Below the pieces are notes generated by a model. That model was not told the DNA's origin. It made no database searches and saw only the letters and a list, made by a program, of their open reading frames with translations. The position numbers were made by a program, and so were the translations under genes. A DNA stretch of 64,000 nucleotides from Rhodospirillales bacterium (GTDB lineage: Bacteria; Pseudomonadota; Alphaproteobacteria; Rhodospirillales; Thalassospiraceae): contig JAHQVT010000011.1 of assembly GCA_019634165.1 (NCBI GenBank), positions 118,540-182,539 of the forward strand, written 5' to 3'. This document shows positions 16,940 through 26,413 of the stretch, one piece after another. Numbering within the stretch: the first letter of the stretch is position 1; each line of letters begins with the position of its first letter.

Positions 16940-16965
16940 AAGGGATGCGAAAGCATCCCTTTTTT
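16940..16965 (+). terminator. Rho-independent terminator after the sigma module
   Basis: AAGGGATGC-GAAA-GCATCCCTT followed by TTTT: a nine-pair stem capped by a GAAA tetraloop. It ends the flagellin-to-sensor operon before the flgD promoter. Confidence 0.9.
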
Positions 16966-16990
16966 AATTTCAGGAACTGCAAAACTTTCT

Positions 16991-17017
16991 GCGCCAGTTT
17001 TTGCTGATCCCACCGTG
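16991..17017 (+). promoter_or_regulatory. Flagellar-cassette promoter motif, copy C (flgD operon)
   Basis: GCGCCAGTTTTT (16991-17002), 11 bases, CGTG (17014-17017), matching copies A and B exactly in both boxes and spacing. It sits between a terminator and flgD, 45 bases before the ATG at 17062, so it is the natural promoter of flgDE-flgN-flgKL. Confidence 0.75.
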
Positions 17018-17061
17018 CAAAGAACATAGACGCCCTAAATCGTTCTTGCCCGGAGTTGGTG

Positions 17062-17757
17062 ATGAGTTTCCTCAGCAGTCTGACATTAGATAGCCTGACG
17101 TCCACGACCTCGACGTCAAGCAGCAGCACAACGTCTTCGACGACGAGTGATGACTCGACTTACGAAACGTATATGACGTTGTTGTTGACCACGTTGGAAA
17201 ATCAGGACCCGACTGATCCGGAAGATGTTTCGGAAATCACCACCCAGTTGGCGACGTTCGAGCAGCTTGAACTGGCCGAACAAAATAACACCCTGTTGTC
17301 CAATCTGTCTGAGTCGCTTTCAGCCCTTCAGGGGGTTGTCGATGACAGTGCGGCACAGGCTTATCTTGGAACCGATATCGTTGCTGTGGGGGATACCGCC
17401 CCGCTCGAGGATGGCGAAGCCGAATGGTATTACGTCCTTAATGATGATGCCTCAAGTGTCACGGTGACGGTGACCGATGAAGACGGAAATACCGTCTATG
17501 AGACAACCGAGACCGGTTCTGAAGGCACGAATAATTTCATCTGGGATGGCACCACCGATGCAGGTGGAACGGCAAATTCGGGGACTTATACCCTGTCAGT
17601 CAGTGCCATTGATTCCGATGGAAATTCCATTGATTCCGAAATTTTGATGACTGGTGTTGTGTCGGCACTCGACCTCACCGGCGATGAAGCTGTGCTGTAT
17701 GTGAACGGGGTCGATGTTTCGATCTCGGATGTACAGGGCACGCAAACAGCTTCCTGA
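17062..17757 (+). CDS. flgD: Flagellar hook assembly (hook-capping) protein FlgD
   Basis: 231 residues from the ATG at 17062, preceded by GGAG at seven bases. The N-terminal region has TSDDSTYETYMTLLLTTLEN and QDPTDPEDVSEITTQLATFE followed by QLELAEQNNTLLSNL, the FlgD N-terminal domain (compare F-LLVAQLQNQDPLNP in the family). The C-terminal half is a Tudor-like/Fn3 module with FIWDGTTDAGGTANSGTYTL, the FLGD Ig-like signature. FlgD sits at the growing hook tip. It is the first gene of the second operon. Confidence 0.95.
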   Translation: MSFLSSLTLDSLTSTTSTSSSSTTSSTTSDDSTYETYMTLLLTTLENQDPTDPEDVSEITTQLATFEQLELAEQNNTLLSNLSESLSALQGVVDDSAAQAYLGTDIVAVGDTAPLEDGEAEWYYVLNDDASSVTVTVTDEDGNTVYETTETGSEGTNNFIWDGTTDAGGTANSGTYTLSVSAIDSDGNSIDSEILMTGVVSALDLTGDEAVLYVNGVDVSISDVQGTQTAS

Positions 17758-17774
17758 AACAAAGGATTAAACCC

Positions 17775-19070
17775 ATGAGCCTCAGTAGCGCCCTGAATTC
17801 CGCAGTTTTAGGTCTGAATGCACAATCGACATCGCTTGGCATCATTTCTGGCAACATCGCCAACAGCGAAACGGTTGGTTACAAAGACAGCACGGCTGCT
17901 TTTTCTTCGTTGGTGACAACGCCCGGATCAACCACCCAAGGTTATTCCAACGGTGTGACGACCACGACCCTGACCAATGTAACGTCGCAAGGTTTGATCG
18001 CATCAGACGACACCGCGACCAGTCTTGCGATTTCAGGGGATGGGTATTTCGTTGTCACGGATGGTAACGGGGAAACCTATTATACCCGTGCGGGTGACTT
18101 TTCGACGGATTCTGAAGGTGATCTTGTTAATAGTGCAGGCTATTACCTGATGGGTTATGCCCTAAATTCCGATGGCGAATCAGCTTCAGGCACGGTGCCA
18201 ACCAGCACCTCGGCCCTTTCAACCATCAACCTTGATGATCTGACCGGCACGGCGGAAGAAACCACCGAAGCATCCATCGTTGCCAACCTGCCCGCAGATG
18301 CGGAGGTCGGTGACAGTTTTTCGATTGATGTTGAGGTTTTTGACAGTCTGGGGACCAGCCACACGGTTACCTATAATTACAGCAAGACGGCCGAGAACGA
18401 GTGGGAACTGGATTATTCCGACCCGGTTTTGACATCAGACGGGACGACCGTTACCGGCACATCTTCTGGTGGGCCACTTACCATCACCTTTGATTCTGAC
18501 GGGCAACTTTCATCCATCGAGGATACTGGCGGGACCGATGTGACAGATAGTGCAACGCTCAGCGTGACCGGCTGGACCACCGGGGCATCAGACAGCACGA
18601 TTGTCACGGACATGGGAACGGCTGGCGACAATGATGGTCTGGTGCAATATGCATCGGACGATGAAGACGGCGATATGACGCTGTATTCAGTTGATCAGAA
18701 CGGGTCGAACTTTAGCGAAATTTCCGAAATATCGATCTCTGATGATGGTGTTGTTTCCGTGACCTATGAAAACGGTGAAAGCGAGCCCGTCTATCAGATC
18801 GTGTTGGCCGATTTTGCCAATGCCGATGGCCTGACGGGCTATAGCGATACGGTGTTTAAAGAAAGCAACACGTCAGGGTCATACGTTCTGAAAACGCCAG
18901 GCGATGGCGGAACCGGTACGATTTCGGACTATTCGCTTGAAAGTTCGACGGTGGATACGACCACGCAATTTTCAAAAATGATTGTCGCACAGCAGGCCTA
19001 TTCAGCCGCCGCCCAGGTGATTTCAACCACCAGCGATATGTATGACACCCTGATTTCATCTGTGAATTAA
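17775..19070 (+). CDS. flgE: Flagellar hook protein FlgE
   Basis: 431 residues. The N-terminal rod/hook signature SLGIISGNIANSETVGYKDS (the xNIANxxTxGYK motif) and the D0/D1 residues SGDGYFVV-TDGNGETYYTR are clear; middle D2-like domains are Ser/Thr/Asp-rich; the C-terminal helix is FSKMIVAQQAYSAAAQVIST. It polymerises into the hook, the universal joint between rod and filament. The rod proteins FlgB, C, F and G are not present here, so the cassette carries hook but no rod. It follows flgD by 17 bases. Confidence 0.95.
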   Translation: MSLSSALNSAVLGLNAQSTSLGIISGNIANSETVGYKDSTAAFSSLVTTPGSTTQGYSNGVTTTTLTNVTSQGLIASDDTATSLAISGDGYFVVTDGNGETYYTRAGDFSTDSEGDLVNSAGYYLMGYALNSDGESASGTVPTSTSALSTINLDDLTGTAEETTEASIVANLPADAEVGDSFSIDVEVFDSLGTSHTVTYNYSKTAENEWELDYSDPVLTSDGTTVTGTSSGGPLTITFDSDGQLSSIEDTGGTDVTDSATLSVTGWTTGASDSTIVTDMGTAGDNDGLVQYASDDEDGDMTLYSVDQNGSNFSEISEISISDDGVVSVTYENGESEPVYQIVLADFANADGLTGYSDTVFKESNTSGSYVLKTPGDGGTGTISDYSLESSTVDTTTQFSKMIVAQQAYSAAAQVISTTSDMYDTLISSVN

Positions 19071-19082
19071 GGCGAGGCTGAC

Positions 19083-19514
19083 ATGACCGCAATCACCGCA
19101 ACCGTTCAAACCATTCCAGAAGATGATGACAAAATCAAAAGCATCATGACCCGCCTTACCCGTCTTCTTGACGTCGAATGGCGGATACTTGAACAGGCGC
19201 AGTACGATCTTCTGCCCGACATCACGGCTGAAAAGAACCTTCTGGAAGAAGAACTGCATTCCGAACTGGCCATGCAGCGCAAGGCTAAGTCCGGTAACCC
19301 GCATGCCGGTTTGATCGTTGATTTTGAGATGGTCAAAACCCTGCGGGCGAAGCTTGATCGCAATAATGTTCGGCTTAAAGCCAAGCGTGAAGCATGCCTG
19401 AAGCGTATTCGCGCCGGTTGGGCCGCGACGGCAGGAGACGGTTCTACTTCCTATGATCAGCAAGGTGATCTGCGCGCTAAATCCAACCAGAAAATCTTCA
19501 ATCTGAAAATGTGA
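19083..19514 (+). CDS. FlgN-like flagellar chaperone
   Basis: 143 residues, helical, with IMTRLTRLLDVEWRILEQAQ and DLLPDITAEKNLLEEELHSE; this heptad-like pattern, size and position directly upstream of flgK fit the FlgN family, which binds FlgK and FlgL and brings them to the export gate. Sequence match is weak by eye. It starts 12 bases after flgE in the same operon. A short inverted repeat (ACCGG-CCGGT, 19529-19548) lies in the 79-base gap before flgK. Confidence 0.6.
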   Translation: MTAITATVQTIPEDDDKIKSIMTRLTRLLDVEWRILEQAQYDLLPDITAEKNLLEEELHSELAMQRKAKSGNPHAGLIVDFEMVKTLRAKLDRNNVRLKAKREACLKRIRAGWAATAGDGSTSYDQQGDLRAKSNQKIFNLKM

Positions 19515-19593
19515 AATTTGAAAATATGACCGGTGTTTTCTAGCCGGTTTCATCCATCTCACACCATTAGGTCAGGTTCCGATAGGTCCCGTC

Positions 19594-21315
19594 ATGTCAA
19601 TCCGTGCTGCACAATCATCTGCTCTAAGCGCCTTGCAGTCGAGTCAGGCCGGGATCAGTGTGTCTTCGGAAAATATCGCCAACGCGTCGGTCGAAGGCTA
19701 CACCGCAAAATCGCTTGGTCTAGCAAGCAGTGTTACCACCGGATCAGCAACCGGTGTGACGGTGACCTCGGTTGGATCAACGGTTGATAGTTATCTTTTA
19801 AAATCGATCAGCGAAGCGGCATCTGAAAGTGGCTATGCATCCGTGTTTGAGAGCCCACTTGAAATGGTGGCGACCGGGTTTGGCGATGTTGGGGATGATG
19901 GGGCGATTTCGACCCAGATTGCCAATCTTGAAACAGCGCTTGCCGCCCTTGCAGTTAGTTCTGATAGCCAGTCTGAAAAATCAACAGCACTTAGCCAGGC
20001 AAATGCGATTGCAGACGAACTGAACAACCTGTCGAGCACTGTACAGGCGCAGCGCGCAAGTGCAGATCAGTCGATTGAAGATACGGTGGATCAGATCAAT
20101 GATCTTTTGAATGAAATTCAGTCCTATAACAATCAGTTGAACGGATCGGACACCACGACCCTTGCGACCAGTGAACTTGAAGATGCCCGAACACAGGCGA
20201 TCAATGATCTGTCTGAACTGATTGATATTAGCTACTACACCAATGATTCCAATTCGACACAGATTTATGTCGGGGGAACATTGGTGGTTGGAAGTCAGGT
20301 GCAGGAACTGTCCTATAACGCGGTTGGGGCAGTCAATGACGAGACAACGTTTTCCGATATCACGGTCAACGGCAATTCGATCATGGACGATATTTCGGGC
20401 GGTAGCTTGGGCGGTTTGATTGAACTGCGCGATGAAACGTTGCCCGACATTCAAGCAGAACTGGATAATCTTGCCACCACCTTGATGGATAGCATCAATG
20501 CGGTGACCAATCTTGGAACGGCATTTCCTGCGCCCAGTGAGTTGGTGGGAACAGAAGAAACAGACGTCACGGATGCTTTTAGCGGGACCGGGACAGTGCG
20601 CCTTGCCGCGACCGATGACGATGGCAATGCTGTTGAGGTTCTTGAGATTGATCTGAGCACGATTGCGACCGTGCAAGATCTTGTCGATGCGATAAACGGG
20701 TCAACCTATTTGAGCGCATCGGTAGGCAGTGACGGCACATTGGAAATTGCCACATCGGATGATGATTACGGTGTTTCGATCATGAATATGGATGCCAGTG
20801 TCGGTGCGGATGGGCAGGGTTTATCCGATTATTTCGGCCTGAATGACATGTTTACCGGTGATGATGCCGGCGATATTTCGGTTAATTCCGTGTGGCTTGA
20901 TGACACCAGCAATCTTCCGGTTGGATCGGGGGCGGATGACGTGACCCTTGCCGTGGGCGACAGTGTTATTTCATCAGGCAGTTCAGATATTGCCGAGGCG
21001 CTTGCAAACCTGTTTGACGAAAATATCAGTTTTGATACGGCCGGGAATCTTGGATCCACCAAAACGACCTTGTCTGATTACGCCGCCGAGATTTTATCAG
21101 ATGTCGCACAACAGGCTTCGACTGCTGAAACAGAAGCGAGTGTTGCGACAAGCGCATATGAAGAGTTGGTCGAAAGTTTTTCAAACCAGTACGGTGTTAA
21201 TACCGATGAAGAAGCCCTGACACTGAGCAATCTTGAAAGTGCCTATGAAGCCGCCGCCGCGATTTTGGAAATCACCCAGTCGTTGATGGACACGCTGCTT
21301 GAGGCGGTCAGGTAA
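19594..21315 (+). CDS. flgK: Flagellar hook-associated protein 1 FlgK
   Basis: 573 residues. The rod/hook-type N terminus SIRAAQSSALSALQSSQAGI followed by SVSSENIANASVEGYTAKSL is typical of FlgK, as are the helix ELNNLSSTVQAQRASADQSI with DTVDQINDLLNEIQSYNNQL and the C-terminal LTLSNLESAYEAAAAILEIT. FlgK joins hook to filament. The middle is rich in Asp, Ser and Thr. Confidence 0.93.
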   Translation: MSIRAAQSSALSALQSSQAGISVSSENIANASVEGYTAKSLGLASSVTTGSATGVTVTSVGSTVDSYLLKSISEAASESGYASVFESPLEMVATGFGDVGDDGAISTQIANLETALAALAVSSDSQSEKSTALSQANAIADELNNLSSTVQAQRASADQSIEDTVDQINDLLNEIQSYNNQLNGSDTTTLATSELEDARTQAINDLSELIDISYYTNDSNSTQIYVGGTLVVGSQVQELSYNAVGAVNDETTFSDITVNGNSIMDDISGGSLGGLIELRDETLPDIQAELDNLATTLMDSINAVTNLGTAFPAPSELVGTEETDVTDAFSGTGTVRLAATDDDGNAVEVLEIDLSTIATVQDLVDAINGSTYLSASVGSDGTLEIATSDDDYGVSIMNMDASVGADGQGLSDYFGLNDMFTGDDAGDISVNSVWLDDTSNLPVGSGADDVTLAVGDSVISSGSSDIAEALANLFDENISFDTAGNLGSTKTTLSDYAAEILSDVAQQASTAETEASVATSAYEELVESFSNQYGVNTDEEALTLSNLESAYEAAAAILEITQSLMDTLLEAVR

Positions 21316-21326
21316 GGGGTCAAAAT

Positions 21327-22238
21327 ATGAGAGTTTCCACAGCCGCAATGCAGCAGAATATGCTTAGTCAGATCCGTTCGGTACAAACACAACTTGCCGA
21401 AGCAACCGAACAATCAAGTTCGGGAGTAAAGGCAGATTCCTATTCCGGGGTGGCAGATAATTCTTATGTTATTGCCACGTTAAGTGCCGAAATATCAGAA
21501 GCATCGGCTTATGCCGATATTGCCGAAGAAATCCAGACCAGGGTCGAGGTGTATTATTCCACCTTGAATGACATGGTCGATATTCTTACCGACATGACGT
21601 CAGATTTATCAGGTGCTTTAAGCACCGGGACCGATCAGGCATTTGGGATAAATGAATCGGCTGCTGCTGCGCTTGAAACCTTCGCATCCCTTTTAAATAC
21701 CCAGTATGAAGGTCGATATATCTATGCCGGATCGGCGTCTGATAGTGCGCCGGTTTCTGTTGATACGGCTGATTACGCTGTCATCACCAGCCCATCTACG
21801 ACGGATTTTAGTTACTATTCAGGCAATGACGACATTGCCTCGGCCAAGGTGGCAGATGGCACAACAATTGAATATGGCATTACCGCCCAAGAAGACGCGT
21901 TTGAGCAGGCCTTGCGTGCGCTAAACCTTGCGGGGAATGCAAGTTCAGATCCGGTTGACGAAGATGCCCTAAGCGAAGCAATGGAACTGGTTGAAACGGC
22001 GGTGGCTGGCCTGTCCGAACTGCAAAATCAGGTGTCTTATACGCAGGATCAACTTGAATCTGTGGTCGATATGCATACCGATTTTCAATTGGCCGCCGAA
22101 AGCACAGTCACAAATCTAAGTGATGTTGACCTGGCGGAAGCTGTGGTGACTTTGGAAACTTTATCGATACAGCTTGAGGCGTCCTATTCGGTAACCTCGC
22201 AGATTACCGATATGTCCTTGTTTGAGTATTTACGCTGA
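21327..22238 (+). CDS. flgL: Flagellar hook-associated protein 3 FlgL
   Basis: 303 residues of flagellin-related structure: N-terminal MRVSTAAMQQNMLSQIRSVQ and LAEATEQSSSGVKADSYSGV, a central NTQYEGRYIYAGSASDSAPV (the F/Y-GRYIFAG signature of FlgL), and a C-terminal ATVTNLSDVDLAEAVVTLE-like segment (STVTNLSDVDLAEAVVTLET). It forms the second junction zone between hook and filament. It starts 11 bases after flgK and ends the cassette; the next gene is convergent. Confidence 0.93.
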   Translation: MRVSTAAMQQNMLSQIRSVQTQLAEATEQSSSGVKADSYSGVADNSYVIATLSAEISEASAYADIAEEIQTRVEVYYSTLNDMVDILTDMTSDLSGALSTGTDQAFGINESAAAALETFASLLNTQYEGRYIYAGSASDSAPVSVDTADYAVITSPSTTDFSYYSGNDDIASAKVADGTTIEYGITAQEDAFEQALRALNLAGNASSDPVDEDALSEAMELVETAVAGLSELQNQVSYTQDQLESVVDMHTDFQLAAESTVTNLSDVDLAEAVVTLETLSIQLEASYSVTSQITDMSLFEYLR

Positions 22239-22259
22239 TCGAATGCGGGCTTTTGTGCG

Positions 22260-23171
22260 TTACTGATTTTGGCCCAGTGAATGGGGGCTGTTGTCCGCAG
22301 TAACCCCGTATTTCGCGAGAATATTTTCATATAATCCGTTTTCGCGGATTGTCTTCAGACCAATGTTAAGTTGGGTCATCAGGCCTTGCGAATTTTTAAT
22401 GTTCCGCGTGATGCAGGAATAGTAGGGATTGTCGGCAATGATCTTGGTTTTGATCAAAGAGACGTCTGGAAGGGCGTCTTTACGATTTTTAATCAGGTAG
22501 TCCATCGGTGATTTGAAAGACAGCACGGCATCCAAACGCCGCGATAGCAGCAAGTTGACAAGGGTGGCTTCGCTGTTGGCCATGATAAGGTCGATACCGG
22601 CATCGCGTGCAGAAGCTTCAAGGCTATAGCCATTGACGACACCGATTGTCATGCTGTGGGCGTCTTCGATAGTGTTAATAATATCAAGCGCTTCTTGTTG
22701 GATCGCATAAACAGCGACCCGCACATTGCCAAGCAGATCGGAAAACAGGAAATCGTTTTCGCGTTCTGGCAGATAGCTGCATGAACATAAACCATCAACC
22801 TGTCCGGTCCGTGCCAGAAAATAAGCCCGTTTCCAAGGATAGAACGGGGTGATCAGGGTGATATTCCGTGTGGCGAATGCAGCCCTTAGAATCTCGACAT
22901 CGTAACCCGGCTCATAAGGAGCATCTGCGATTTTGGATGGCGGAAACGGGTTGCAGGCGAGTGTCACCGTCATTTGATCGCCGGCCGGAGTAATGAGCGA
23001 ATTCTGTGCATGCGCTGCTGTCTGGACTGAAAAGAAAGCTGCAAAGCACAGGCAGTAGATAGCAAGCAGCCAATCGCGACGGCGCAAGGCGAGGACAAAG
23101 CGTCCTTTGTCTGTGGCACCTTTTAGGTGTTGGGATACAGAAGTTTTTAGAACATGAGCGGTCACGCGCAT
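22260..23171 (-). CDS. Orphan periplasmic solute-binding protein (SBP_bac_3 type)
   Basis: 303 residues. A hydrophobic segment near residues 35-52 ending in AAHAQN is a signal peptide, but about 34 residues precede it; an internal TTG at residue 29 would give a more normal signal, so the start is uncertain. The mature part looks like a family 3 amino-acid-type binding protein (VTLACNPFPPSKIADAPYEP, GYDVEILRAAFATRNI, KRAYFLARTGQVDGLCSCSY). No transporter membrane or ATPase gene is nearby, so it may be an orphan or act in signalling. It is convergent with flgL. Confidence 0.75.
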   Translation of the reverse strand: MRVTAHVLKTSVSQHLKGATDKGRFVLALRRRDWLLAIYCLCFAAFFSVQTAAHAQNSLITPAGDQMTVTLACNPFPPSKIADAPYEPGYDVEILRAAFATRNITLITPFYPWKRAYFLARTGQVDGLCSCSYLPERENDFLFSDLLGNVRVAVYAIQQEALDIINTIEDAHSMTIGVVNGYSLEASARDAGIDLIMANSEATLVNLLLSRRLDAVLSFKSPMDYLIKNRKDALPDVSLIKTKIIADNPYYSCITRNIKNSQGLMTQLNIGLKTIRENGLYENILAKYGVTADNSPHSLGQNQ

Positions 23172-23346
23172 TGAAGGTCCAAAATTTGGGGGTAGTGATT
23201 ATTCAATAACATCAGCTTGCTATCACGGTGTTTGGGATTGTGTGTTCGATCTATCGTGCTTTGTAAGATAGTAAGCGCGAAAGTGTTTAAGACATGATTA
23301 CGCATGTGCTGGAATGTGATGATGTGTTGCGGAACGGCACCAGAAC

Positions 23347-23379
23347 AAAAAAAGGCCGATGCAACGCACCGGCCTTTTT
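23347..23379 (-). terminator. Rho-independent terminator of pckA
   Basis: AAAAAGGCCG (23349-23358) pairs with CGGCCTTTTT (23370-23379). On the minus strand it is followed by a run of T residues and lies 20 bases after the pckA stop. The stretch 23172-23346 holds no gene that I can see. Confidence 0.85.
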
Positions 23380-23398
23380 GAATTGATCAGCGAACAGA

Positions 23399-25024
23399 TT
23401 ATTCTGCTGCTTGGACTTCTGCGCTGTTGCGGATGGCCGCTTCGCGAACATCGTCGGTGACATGTTCTTCGAACTTCGTGAAGTTCTTTTCGAACAGACC
23501 GGTCAGGTTTGCAGCAGCCTTGTCATAGGCGGCTTTGTCTTTCCAGCTTTCACGCGGGTTAAGAACTTCTGCCGGAATGTCGCCACATGCTGTTGGGTAA
23601 GACAGGCCGAAATACGGATCGGTTGCAAATTCGGTGTTTTCAAGTTCACCATTCAGGGCTGCATTCAGCAGGCCACGGGTGTAACCGATTTTCATGCGTG
23701 AACCCGTGCCATAACCACCACCGGACCAACCGGTATTGACCAGCCAGCAATTGGCTTGGTGTTTTTCCATCAGTTCACCAAGAAGCTTGGCATAAACTGA
23801 CGGATGACGTGGCATGAACGGGGCACCAAAGCAGGCAGAAAATGCTGCGGTCGGTTCTTTAACACCTTTCTCGGTGCCAGCAACCTTTGCAGTATAGCCC
23901 GAAAGGAAGTGATACATAGCCTGTGCCGAGGTCAGTTTCGCAATCGGAGGCAGAACCCCGAATGCATCACAGGTCAGCATGATGATGTTTTTCGGATGAC
24001 CACCACGACCACTTTCCGATGCGTTCGGAATGAATTCGATCGGATAGCTTGAGCGGGTATTTTCGGTGTGACGGGCATCGTCGAGATCAAGCTCGCGCGA
24101 TTGCTTGTTCATCACAACGTTTTCAAGAACGGTACCGAAACGCTCGGTGGTCGCGTAAATTTCCGGTTCGGCTTCTTTGGAAAGTTTGATGACTTTCGCA
24201 TAGCAGCCGCCTTCAAAGTTAAACACGCCATCTTCGCCCCAGCCATGTTCGTCATCACCGATCAGGGTGCGCGATGCATCAGCAGAAAGGGTTGTTTTAC
24301 CCGTGCCCGACAGGCCAAAGAATACGGCGGTGTCGCCATCTTTGCCCATATTGGCGGAGCAATGCATCGGCATGACGCCTTTGGCCGGAAGAATGTGGTT
24401 CAGAACCGAGAAGATCGATTTCTTCATTTCGCCGGCATACCAAGTGCCGCCGATGATGACCATTTTACGTTCGAAGCTGACCATCACGAACACTTCGGAA
24501 CGCGTGCCGTCAACTTCCGGGTCTGCCTGAAGGCCCGGTGCGTGCAGAATGGTGAATTCCGGTGCGAAATCGCGCAACTCTTCTTTTTGCGGCTGGATAA
24601 ACATGTTCCGCGCAAAAAGGTTGTGCCATGCATTTTCGTTGATCACGCGAACCGGCAGGCGGAAGCGCGGATCAGAACCGGCAAAGCAATCTTGAACAAA
24701 CAGTTCGGTGCCTTGGAAGTATGCGCGCACTTTTTGATACAGGCGCTCAAATACTTCTGGGCTGACCGGGCGGTTTACATCGCCCCAATCAATGTCTGCC
24801 TTGGTGCTGTCTTCTTCGACAACAAAACGGTCCAGTGGGGAACGGCCGGTATGTTCGCCGGTCAATGCGACGAAAGCACCGCCTTTGGCGATTTTGCCTT
24901 CGTTGCGACGGATCGCATGTTCATAAAGGCCGGCAGCGTCGAGGTTCCAGTGAACGGCGCCAAGGTTTTTGAGGCCATGAGTTTCAAGGCCTACGCGGCT
25001 GACAACGGGTCCTGATTGCAGCAC
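23399..25024 (-). CDS. pckA: Phosphoenolpyruvate carboxykinase (ATP)
   Basis: 541 residues, standard for the ATP-dependent enzyme that turns oxaloacetate into phosphoenolpyruvate, the first committed step of gluconeogenesis. The kinase P-loop [14 protein letters not shown], the metal/oxaloacetate-binding [20 protein letters not shown], the HCSANMG loop and the [11 protein letters not shown] block are all intact. It is monocistronic with its own terminator. The 218 bases upstream are AT-rich and should hold its promoter, but I see no defined operator. Confidence 0.98.
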   Translation of the reverse strand: MLQSGPVVSRVGLETHGLKNLGAVHWNLDAAGLYEHAIRRNEGKIAKGGAFVALTGEHTGRSPLDRFVVEEDSTKADIDWGDVNRPVSPEVFERLYQKVRAYFQGTELFVQDCFAGSDPRFRLPVRVINENAWHNLFARNMFIQPQKEELRDFAPEFTILHAPGLQADPEVDGTRSEVFVMVSFERKMVIIGGTWYAGEMKKSIFSVLNHILPAKGVMPMHCSANMGKDGDTAVFFGLSGTGKTTLSADASRTLIGDDEHGWGEDGVFNFEGGCYAKVIKLSKEAEPEIYATTERFGTVLENVVMNKQSRELDLDDARHTENTRSSYPIEFIPNASESGRGGHPKNIIMLTCDAFGVLPPIAKLTSAQAMYHFLSGYTAKVAGTEKGVKEPTAAFSACFGAPFMPRHPSVYAKLLGELMEKHQANCWLVNTGWSGGGYGTGSRMKIGYTRGLLNAALNGELENTEFATDPYFGLSYPTACGDIPAEVLNPRESWKDKAAYDKAAANLTGLFEKNFTKFEEHVTDDVREAAIRNSAEVQAAE

Positions 25025-25242
25025 GAATCTCTCCTGGTGGGAATTAAAAGCTGGGGGTTAAATCTTAATTCTACACAGCAAGTTGTGGGAAACCGGCTGC
25101 GCTGAGACATATTGTTACAAAGGTGTCTTAAAAGCAACCGGTCCTTTTGCCTAATACCGAGGAAAACGTAGCGATTTTTGCGTTTGCGAAAATTTGGTTT
25201 TCAAGGGTGAGGATTAAATGTTCACAATACAAATGGTACGAC

Positions 25243-26001
25243 TTATGCGCGCGATTTTTTGCACATTTCGACCAAAATATTGCGGGCCTCAGCCGGGGTG
25301 TGGATGGTTTCGGCAAAGTCGATTCTGAGGCGCGGAAAATCGAGGTTTTTTGAGGCCAAAAACATCCCGTCGCAATCAATCGAATGCATGTGCCACGCAG
25401 CAGATGGATTTTGGGATGAATAATGTGAAACGATGTCGGCCAGTGCATCAAGATGATCGGCATTCATATGCGCGACGATATCGTCATGACCAGACTGTAA
25501 CGCGTGACAATCCCCAACCGTAAATTGCTGTCCGGTTATGCGGCGCTGTTTGCCAAAGCCACCGACCCAATAAACGGCATCAACGGTAATCCGATAAAAT
25601 CTAAAATCCCCAAAATCGACATATTGCGCAGCGTCGGGATGAGCGCGCAGATAATGGTTTCGGGTTTCTTGCGTGGTGTCAGGTTCGGCGCGTCCGAAAA
25701 CTGTCAGGCGGGCATTATCGGTTTCAATTGTCCTGGTCTGGGAAGACGCAGGCGACTGACCCGTGAAAAGTAACGAAACACGGTTGTCAGCTTTGATATG
25801 ACGGGTGTGATCGGCCAGATCAGAAATCAGCAAGATCGGTGTGCCATCAATATCACTGGCTGGAACCACCATCGATGTCACCGGCCATCCATCGGCAACT
25901 TGTTTGTGGCCGACCGCGATCGTTGCAAGTGTGGCGCTGGTTGAGGTGCGGCACAGTCGGCGAAGGTCGCTTGCAGCGGAATTTGGGGATTCTTGGGACA
26001 T
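25243..26001 (-). CDS. HugZ-like pyridoxamine-phosphate-oxidase-fold protein
   Basis: 252 residues. The N-terminal split-barrel FMN-binding domain shows SATLATIAVGHKQVADGWPV, LLISDLADHTRHIKADNRVS and LFTGQSPASSQTRTIETDNA; the C-terminal part (about 165-245), beginning DIVAHMNADHLDALADIVSH, is a DUF2470 domain with the MNxDH signature. This two-domain arrangement is that of HugZ-type proteins, some of which degrade haem; whether this one does is unknown. DUF1289 follows on the same strand in the direction away from it, separated by about 140 bases that hold no gene. Confidence 0.82.
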   Translation of the reverse strand: MSQESPNSAASDLRRLCRTSTSATLATIAVGHKQVADGWPVTSMVVPASDIDGTPILLISDLADHTRHIKADNRVSLLFTGQSPASSQTRTIETDNARLTVFGRAEPDTTQETRNHYLRAHPDAAQYVDFGDFRFYRITVDAVYWVGGFGKQRRITGQQFTVGDCHALQSGHDDIVAHMNADHLDALADIVSHYSSQNPSAAWHMHSIDCDGMFLASKNLDFPRLRIDFAETIHTPAEARNILVEMCKKSRA

Positions 26002-26142
26002 TATCCGTTACCTTTTGGCAGGCTTTGCCGATGTCGATGCCGATCATGGCTGGTTTACTTAGTTTCGGTATATCGCAGGCTTTGAGGGCGACTGTAAAAG
26101 TAGCTTTGATCGGTTGAGGATATATCTGATCAAGGCGGCGTT

Positions 26143-26346
26143 TTAGGAAACGTCGTTCGTTGATTTGGCAGATGTGGTTTTCATCTGGCTTCGGCGCTGC
26201 TTGATCTTGCCAAGGACGCGCTTTTTGGCGCCGTCGCTCATCCCCATCCACGCACCGATTTCATCACCTGTGCGAAAACAGCCGATACAGTAACCTGCTT
26301 TTGGATCAAGCACACAGGTGCCGATACAAGGTGATTTAACTGTCAT
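26143..26346 (-). CDS. DUF1289 small Cys-motif protein
   Basis: 67 residues with the family pattern SPCIGTCVLDPKAGYCIGCF (C-x3-C-x8-C-x2-C) followed by RTGDEIGAWMGMSDGAKKRV, the DEI-x-W motif of DUF1289. The four Cys probably bind a metal. The C-terminal tail is Lys/Arg-rich. The function is unknown. Confidence 0.88.
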   Translation of the reverse strand: MTVKSPCIGTCVLDPKAGYCIGCFRTGDEIGAWMGMSDGAKKRVLGKIKQRRSQMKTTSAKSTNDVS

Positions 26347-26413
26347 TTGAAATCTTAAAGTCGTGTGCGTTTAATGTGTTCTTATAAAAAACAGGTTTGG
26401 CTGCCCGGATCAA

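Noticed and set aside
11700..17020. Sigma-54 promoters for the flagellar genes
   Set aside because: No GG-N10-GC pair at -24/-12 spacing was seen at the operon heads, while the CGTG motif repeats exactly.
24068..25015. 315-codon plus-strand frame opposite pckA
   Set aside because: Antisense to a certain pckA gene; no binding site and no recognisable motif.
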